Of a DNA stretch of 64,000 nucleotides, positions 59,009 through 64,000 are shown piece after piece. The notes under the pieces are model-generated. The model ran no database searches, was not told the origin of the DNA, and was given only the letters and a program-made list of their open reading frames with translations. Origin of the DNA: Streptacidiphilus sp. PB12-B1b (GTDB taxonomy: Bacteria; Actinomycetota; Actinomycetes; Streptomycetales; Streptomycetaceae); assembly GCF_014084125.1 (NCBI RefSeq), contig NZ_CP048405.1:2666001-2730000 (forward strand), in the 5' to 3' direction. How positions within the stretch are numbered: position 1 is the stretch's first letter; the number at the start of each line of letters is the position of its first letter. A program made the position numbers and the translations under genes.

Positions 59009-60271
59009 ATGAGCACCTTCTCCGCCCCCAAGGGCACGTACGACCTGCTGCCGCCCGACTCCGCGACCGTCCTGGCCGTGCGCGAGGCCCTGGCCGCGCC
59101 GCTGCGCCGGGCCGGCTACGGCTACATCGAGACCCCGGTCTTCGAGGACGTCGCGCTGTTCTCCCGGGGCGTCGGCGAGTCCACCGACATCGTCTCCAAG
59201 GAGATGTACGCCTTCACCACCCGCGGCGGCGACGAGCTGGCGCTGCGCCCCGAGGGCACCGCCTCGGTGCTGCGCGCCGCGCTCCAGGCCAACCTGCACC
59301 GCACCGGCAACCTCCCGGTCAAGCTCTGGTACTCCGGCTCGCAGTACCGCTACGAGCGCCCGCAGAAGGGCCGCTACCGGCAGTTCTGGCAGGTCGGCGC
59401 GGAGGCCATCGGCGCCGAGGACCCGGCCCTGGACGCCGAGCTGATCATCCTCGCCGACGACGCCTACCGCTCGCTGGGCCTGCGGAACTTCCGCATCCTG
59501 CTGAACAGCCTCGGCGACCGGCAGTGCCGCCCGGTCTACCGCGCCGCGCTGCAGGAGTTCCTGCGCGGCCTGGAGCTGGACGAGGACACCGTGCGACGGG
59601 CCGAGCTGAACCCGCTGCGGGTGCTGGACGACAAGCGCGCCTCGGTGCAGGCGCAGCTGGTGGGCGCGCCGATGCTGGCCGACTACCTGTGCGAGGACTG
59701 CAAGGCGTACCACGAGCAGGTCCGCGAGCTGCTCACCGCGGCCGGGGTCGGCTTCGAGGACGACCCCAAGCTGGTCCGCGGCCTGGACTACTACACCCGC
59801 ACCACCTTCGAGTTCGTGCACGACGGCCTGGGCTCGCAGTCCGCCGTCGGCGGCGGCGGGCGCTACGACGGCCTGTCCGAGATGATCGGCGGCCCGGCGC
59901 TGCCGTCCGTCGGCTGGGCGCTGGGCGTGGACCGCACGCTGCTGGCGCTGGAGGCCGAGGGCGTCGTCCGGGAGCCCGCGCCCAGCAGCGACGTCTTCGC
60001 CGTGCCGCTCGGCGAGCAGGCCCGCAAGGTGCTGTTCGGCGCCGTCACCGGGCTCCGCCGGGAGGGCGTCAGCGCCGACCTCGCGTATGGCGGCAAGGGG
60101 CTCAAGGCGGCCATGAAGGCCGCCGACCGGTCCGGCGCGCGGTTCGCGCTGGTCGCCGGGGAACGGGACCTCGCCGAGGGGCTCGTCCAGCTCAAGGACC
60201 TCACCAGCGGCGACCAGACCCCGGTCGCCCTCGACGCTCTCGTCGCCACCCTGAAGGAGAAGCTGAAGTGA
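59009..60271 (+). CDS. hisS: Histidyl-tRNA synthetase
   Basis: 420 residues, class IIa. [14 protein letters not shown] at the start, [12 protein letters not shown] (motif 2 region), [13 protein letters not shown], the two histidine motifs [15 protein letters not shown] and GGGGRYDGL, and a C-terminal anticodon-binding domain (about 325-420). It charges tRNA-His. ATG at 59009 has little ribosome site (GAATGTGAC upstream) and lies only 11 bases after the hydrolase stop, so translation may depend on the preceding gene. The stop overlaps the aspS start (GTGA). Confidence 0.97.
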   Translation: MSTFSAPKGTYDLLPPDSATVLAVREALAAPLRRAGYGYIETPVFEDVALFSRGVGESTDIVSKEMYAFTTRGGDELALRPEGTASVLRAALQANLHRTGNLPVKLWYSGSQYRYERPQKGRYRQFWQVGAEAIGAEDPALDAELIILADDAYRSLGLRNFRILLNSLGDRQCRPVYRAALQEFLRGLELDEDTVRRAELNPLRVLDDKRASVQAQLVGAPMLADYLCEDCKAYHEQVRELLTAAGVGFEDDPKLVRGLDYYTRTTFEFVHDGLGSQSAVGGGGRYDGLSEMIGGPALPSVGWALGVDRTLLALEAEGVVREPAPSSDVFAVPLGEQARKVLFGAVTGLRREGVSADLAYGGKGLKAAMKAADRSGARFALVAGERDLAEGLVQLKDLTSGDQTPVALDALVATLKEKLK

Positions 60272-62040
60272 TCCGCAGCCATGAAGCCGGCACGCTCCGC
60301 CCGGAGCACGCCGGCACCACCGTGACCCTCGCAGGCTGGGTCGCCCGCCGCCGCGACCACGGCGGTGTCGCCTTCATCGACCTGCGCGACGCCTCCGGCA
60401 CCGTCCAGGTCGTCGTCCGCGACCTGGACGCGGTCTCCGAGCTGCGCTCCGAGTGGTGCGTCAAGGTCGTCGGCGACGTCCGGGTGCGGCCCGAGGGCAA
60501 CGAGAACCCGGACATCCCGACCGGGGCGATCGAGGTCGTGGTCAGCGAGCTGACCGTGCTCTCCGAGTCCGCCGCGTTGCCGTTCCAGGTGGCCGAGTAC
60601 GAGCCCGGCTCGGTCAACGAGGAGGTCCGGCTCCGCTACCGCTACCTGGACCTGCGCCGCGAGGGCCCGGCCAAGGCGCTGCGGCTGCGGTCCAAGGCGA
60701 CCCACATCATCCGTACGGTGATGGAGGAGAACGACTACCTCGACATCGAGACCCCGTACCTGACCCGCTCCACCCCCGAGGGCGCGCGCGACTTCCTGGT
60801 GCCGGTCCGGCTGCAGCCGGGCCACTGGTACGCGCTGCCGCAGTCGCCGCAGCTGTTCAAGCAGCTGCTGATGGTCGCCGGGATGGAGCGCTACTACCAG
60901 ATCGCGCGCTGCTTCCGGGACGAGGACTTCCGCGCCGACCGGCAGCCGGAGTTCACCCAGCTGGACGTCGAGGCGTCCTTCGTCGACCAGGAGGACGTCC
61001 TGGCGCTCGGCGAGAAGCTGGTCTCCCGGATCTGGAGCGAGGTCCACGGCCACCAGGTGCAGCTGCCGCTGCCCCGGCTGACCTACGCGGACGCCATGGC
61101 CCGCTACGGCTCGGACAAGCCCGACGTCCGCTTCGGCAACGAGCTGGTGGACCTCACCGGGTACTTCGCCGGCACCGAGTTCCGGGTCTTCCAGGCCCCG
61201 TACGTCGGCGCGGTGGTCATGCCCGGCGGCGCCTCGCAGCCGCGCAAGCAGCTGGACGCCTGGCAGGACTGGGCCAAGGCGCGCGGCGCCCGCGGCCTGG
61301 CGTACGTGCTGGTCGACGCCGACACCGGCGAGCTGCGCGGCCCGGTCGCCAAGAACCTCTCCGAGGCGCACCTGGCCGGACTGGCCGAGGCGGCCGGCGC
61401 CGAGCCGGGCGACGCGGTGTTCTTCGCGGCCGGCAAGAAGACCCCCTCGCAGGAGCTGCTGGGCGCGGCCCGGCTGGAGATCGGCCGCCGCTGCGGCCTG
61501 ATCGACGAGTCCGCCTGGGCGTTCCTGTGGGTCGTGGACTTCCCGATGTTCGAGCCGATCGAGGACGACAAGGGCGAGTTCCAGGGCTGGCACGCGGTGC
61601 ACCACCCCTTCACCGCGCCCACCGCCGAATCCCTGGACACCTTCGACAAGGACCCGGGCTCGGCCCTGTCCAACGCCTACGACCTGGTGCTGAACGGCAG
61701 CGAGATCGGCGGCGGCTCGATCCGTATCCACCAGAAGGACGTGCAGAAGCGGGCCTTCGACGCGATCGGCCTGTCCGAGGAGGAGGCGCAGTCGCAGTTC
61801 GGCTTCCTGCTGAACGCCTTCGACTTCGGCCCGCCGCCGCACGGCGGCATCGCGCTGGGCCTGGACCGGCTGGTGGCGCTGCTCGGCGGCTACGAGACCA
61901 TCCGCGACGTGATGGCCTTCCCGAAGACCTCCACCGGCGGCGACCCGCTGACCGGTGCGCCCACGCCGATCACCGCGCAGCAGCGCAAGGAGGCCGGGGT
62001 CGACGCCCAGCCGAAGGCCAAGGAGCAGGCGGAGAGCTGA
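60268..62040 (+). CDS. aspS: Aspartyl-tRNA synthetase
   Basis: 590 residues, bacterial type. The OB-fold anticodon-binding domain (about 1-105: [21 protein letters not shown]), the catalytic core with [30 protein letters not shown] (motif 2), a GAD insertion domain (about 275-415) and [13 protein letters not shown] (motif 3) are all present. A Lys/Ala-rich tail of about 20 residues follows. GTG at 60268 overlaps the hisS stop by four bases, and AAGGAGAAG upstream provides the ribosome site. Whether it also charges tRNA-Asn cannot be told here. Confidence 0.97.
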   Translation: MIRSHEAGTLRPEHAGTTVTLAGWVARRRDHGGVAFIDLRDASGTVQVVVRDLDAVSELRSEWCVKVVGDVRVRPEGNENPDIPTGAIEVVVSELTVLSESAALPFQVAEYEPGSVNEEVRLRYRYLDLRREGPAKALRLRSKATHIIRTVMEENDYLDIETPYLTRSTPEGARDFLVPVRLQPGHWYALPQSPQLFKQLLMVAGMERYYQIARCFRDEDFRADRQPEFTQLDVEASFVDQEDVLALGEKLVSRIWSEVHGHQVQLPLPRLTYADAMARYGSDKPDVRFGNELVDLTGYFAGTEFRVFQAPYVGAVVMPGGASQPRKQLDAWQDWAKARGARGLAYVLVDADTGELRGPVAKNLSEAHLAGLAEAAGAEPGDAVFFAAGKKTPSQELLGAARLEIGRRCGLIDESAWAFLWVVDFPMFEPIEDDKGEFQGWHAVHHPFTAPTAESLDTFDKDPGSALSNAYDLVLNGSEIGGGSIRIHQKDVQKRAFDAIGLSEEEAQSQFGFLLNAFDFGPPPHGGIALGLDRLVALLGGYETIRDVMAFPKTSTGGDPLTGAPTPITAQQRKEAGVDAQPKAKEQAES

Positions 62041-62064
62041 ACGGCCCGGCAGCAGCGCGCAGTA

Positions 62065-62100
62065 CCGTGTCCGCCACCCCGCCCGGGGCGGCGGACACGG
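62065..62100. terminator. Bidirectional terminator between aspS and the beta-galactosidase gene
   Basis: CCGTGTCCGCC pairs with GGCGGACACGG (11 pairs), continuing inward through a mismatch by CCCC / GGGG with a small loop. It sits 24 bases after the aspS stop and four bases before the end of the converging gene. Confidence 0.85.
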
Positions 62101-62103
62101 CTG

Positions 62104-63963
62104 TCATCCCAGCTCGGCGCAGCCGCGCAGGTCGGCCGTGCGTGCGGGCGGGGCGGCGTCCAGTTCCAGCACGGTCAGCTCGTTGCTCCCGGGGCGCAGC
62201 AGCGGCCAGGGCAGGTAGAGGGTGCGCTGCGGGCCGCGGTCCCAGTAGCGGCCGAGCAGGACGCCGTTGATCCAGGCGTAGCCCTTGGTCCAGCCGGGCA
62301 GCGCCAGGTAGGCGTCGGCGGGCTCGTCGACCTGGAACCGGCCGCGGTGGAACGCCGGGCCCGTGCCGCGGGGGGCCGTGGCCGCGTCGCCGGGGGCGTG
62401 GTCCCGGGCCGCTTCGCCGCCGGGCCAGGGCAGGACGCCGGGGGTGCCGTCGCGCAGCGGCATCGGCTCCACCGTCCACTGGTGCAGGTACTGCTGGGTG
62501 TGCAGCACGCCCGCGACGCCCTTGCGGTCGCCCAGCCCGGCCCCGTAGTTGACCCGGCCCATGGACTCCACCAGCAGGGTCAGCTCCGCCGACGGCCCGG
62601 GGACGGCGAACTCCACCGCCGGCTGCTGCGGGTCGTCGCGCTCCAGCACCGCCAACAGCCGCCCGTCCAGGTGCACATGGGCGCGGTCGGCCAGGCCCTG
62701 GACGGTCAGCGGGTGGGCGCGGCGCGGGCCGGGGACGCGGGTGCGGTAGAGCGCCAGGCCGTGCTCCAGGCCCATCTCCTCGAACGAGGGCGGCACCGGC
62801 GCGTGCACCGTGCCGGTGCTCAGGCTGCGGACGGCGTCGGCCAGCGGCAGCCGTTCGGACAGCTCCACCCGGGTCGGCGGCAGCGTCGGGGGCAGGGCGG
62901 GCGGCTCGGGCGGCGCCTGGTCGGCGTGGGCGGCCAGCAGTTCGCGGTAGGCCCAGAACTTGGCGGTCGGCGCGCCGCGTTCGTCGACCGGGGCGTCGTA
63001 GTCGTAGGAGGTCACGGTCGGCTGGTAGCCGTGCCCGGTGACCGGGTCGGCGGTGTTGGCCCCGGCCCAGGTGCCGAAGTTGGTGCCGCCGTGCGCCATG
63101 TAGAGGTTGACCGAGGCCCCGGCGTCGAGGATCTCCCGCAGGGCCGCCGCGGCGTCCTCGGCCGGGCGGGTGGTGTGCTTCTCGCCCCAGTGGTCGAACC
63201 AGCCGTTCCAGAACTCCATGCACACCGGCGGGTCCTGGGGCCGGTGCGCGCGCAGCGCGGCGAACGCCTCGGCGGCGCGGCTGCCGAAGTTGACGGTGGC
63301 CAGGTGGCCGGGGAGCGAGCCGCCGGTGAGGAAGAAGTCGTCCGGGCCGTCGGAGGTGAACAGCGGGACGTCGATGCCGCGGTCGCGCAGCGCCCGGGCC
63401 AGGTGGGCCAGGTACGGCCGGTCGGTGCCGTAGGAGCCGTACTCGTTCTCGATCTGGACCATCAGCACGTTGCCGCCGCGGGTGGTCTGCCGCTGCGCGA
63501 TCATCGGCACCAGCCGGTCGTACCAGCGGTCCACCAGCGCCAGGAAGCGCGGGTCGGCGGTGCGCAGCCGCAGGTCGCGGTCGGCCAGCAGCCACCAGGG
63601 CAGGCCGCCGTTCTCCCACTCGGCGCAGATGTACGGGCTGGGGCGGACGACCGCGTGCAGCCCGGCCTCGGCGGTCAGGTCGAGGAACCGGCCGAGGTCG
63701 GCGATGCCGCCGAAGTCGTAGACGTCGGGCCGGGGTTGGTGCAGGTTCCAGGGCACGTAGGTCTCGACGGTGTTGAGGCCCATGGCGCGCAGCGTGCGCA
63801 GCCGGTGCGGCCACTGCTCGGGCCGGCTGCGGAAGTAGTGCAGCGCGCCGGAGAGCAGCCGCAGCGGGCGTCCACCGAGGGTGAACCCGCCGGGGGCGAT
63901 CTCCAGGACCGGGCCGCCACGGGTGTCGGCGGCCTCGGTGGTCTCGGTGTCCTGCTGGCGCAC
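62104..63963 (-). CDS. Beta-galactosidase, glycoside hydrolase family 35
   Basis: 619 residues. The GH35 TIM barrel (about 20-330) has RLLSGALHYFRSRPEQW, NTVETYVPWNLHQP, the acid/base E174 in VQIENEYGSYG and the nucleophile E250 in CMEFWNGWFDHWG. C-terminal beta-domains follow. It removes terminal beta-galactose from oligosaccharides. No signal peptide was found, so it would be intracellular and depend on sugar import. GTG at 63963 follows GGAGGCAGGGC and is preferred over an upstream ATG at 63996 that has no ribosome site. No transporter or regulator lies within the window; the upstream region is cut off after 37 bases. Confidence 0.93.
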   Translation of the reverse strand: MRQQDTETTEAADTRGGPVLEIAPGGFTLGGRPLRLLSGALHYFRSRPEQWPHRLRTLRAMGLNTVETYVPWNLHQPRPDVYDFGGIADLGRFLDLTAEAGLHAVVRPSPYICAEWENGGLPWWLLADRDLRLRTADPRFLALVDRWYDRLVPMIAQRQTTRGGNVLMVQIENEYGSYGTDRPYLAHLARALRDRGIDVPLFTSDGPDDFFLTGGSLPGHLATVNFGSRAAEAFAALRAHRPQDPPVCMEFWNGWFDHWGEKHTTRPAEDAAAALREILDAGASVNLYMAHGGTNFGTWAGANTADPVTGHGYQPTVTSYDYDAPVDERGAPTAKFWAYRELLAAHADQAPPEPPALPPTLPPTRVELSERLPLADAVRSLSTGTVHAPVPPSFEEMGLEHGLALYRTRVPGPRRAHPLTVQGLADRAHVHLDGRLLAVLERDDPQQPAVEFAVPGPSAELTLLVESMGRVNYGAGLGDRKGVAGVLHTQQYLHQWTVEPMPLRDGTPGVLPWPGGEAARDHAPGDAATAPRGTGPAFHRGRFQVDEPADAYLALPGWTKGYAWINGVLLGRYWDRGPQRTLYLPWPLLRPGSNELTVLELDAAPPARTADLRGCAELG

Positions 63964-64000
63964 GCCCTGCCTCCATCGGGTTCGATTCACGCACATATGA

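Noticed and set aside
62104..63963. Part of a sugar-utilisation or secondary-metabolite cluster at the right edge
   Set aside because: Only the GH35 enzyme is visible, with no transporter, regulator or other glycosidase before the window ends, so no cluster can be claimed.

Overview
The window is high-GC actinobacterial chromosome, almost certainly Streptomycetaceae (Streptomyces, Kitasatospora or Streptacidiphilus). The grounds are the codon use, frequent GTG starts, an almost textbook SsgB sporulation protein, an argCJBDRGH cluster, and the gene order thrS / HIT / pgsA / acyltransferase / pimA / pdxS-pdxT / yebC / ruvCAB / yajC-secDF / apt / relA / DUF349 / cyclophilin / metallo-hydrolase / hisS-aspS. 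It is a core-genome region. I see no transposase, integrase, phage, CRISPR array or secondary-metabolite cluster.

Layout. 1-1.6 kb: tail of an error-prone DnaE-type polymerase, translationally coupled to a Y-family polymerase-like protein that has lost its catalytic motifs. 1.6-2.9 kb: a 3-hydroxybutyryl-CoA dehydrogenase and a truncated short-chain dehydrogenase. 2.9-10.7 kb: arginine biosynthesis argC-J-B-D-R-G-H, with tandem ARG-box operators before argC and argG and the ArgR repressor encoded inside the cluster. 10.9-13.2 kb: a sigma-like protein and two GNAT acetyltransferases. 13.3-19.8 kb: corrin and siroheme genes (CobL, a BluB-CobT fusion with a very long Pro/Ala/Glu-rich N-terminus, a CysG-like enzyme). 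19.8-22.7 kb: a SpoU-type RNA methyltransferase and a transmembrane Ser/Thr kinase.

23.4-24.0 kb: a minus-strand tRNA operon Gly(GCC)-Cys(GCA)-Val(GAC)x3 with a recognisable promoter and terminator. 24.2-27.0 kb: pabB-like, pabC-like and a double GNAT protein. 27.0-29.2 kb: DsbA-like protein, small membrane protein, CGNR zinc-finger regulator and ssgB. 29.6-29.9 kb: two tRNA-Val(CAC) genes with a strong terminator between them. 29.9-32.7 kb: a DnaQ-like exonuclease, a DUF4365 protein with a nuclease-like motif, and an unrecognised 413-residue protein.

32.8-62.0 kb: housekeeping. It holds threonyl-, histidyl- and aspartyl-tRNA synthetases, an EF-G-like GTPase, the phosphatidylinositol / PIM lipid genes, PLP synthase, Holliday-junction resolution, Sec export accessory subunits, purine salvage and the (p)ppGpp synthetase. 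The right end is a GH35 beta-galactosidase. Most genes sit in short operons with 4-base start/stop overlaps, and most operon ends carry clear GC-rich hairpins.

The items most worth following up are the catalytically dead Y-family partner of DnaE2, the BluB-CobT fusion, the two identically spaced ARG-box pairs, the tRNA-Val repeats, and the DUF4365 / unknown-protein pair, which may be an undescribed nuclease-containing module.
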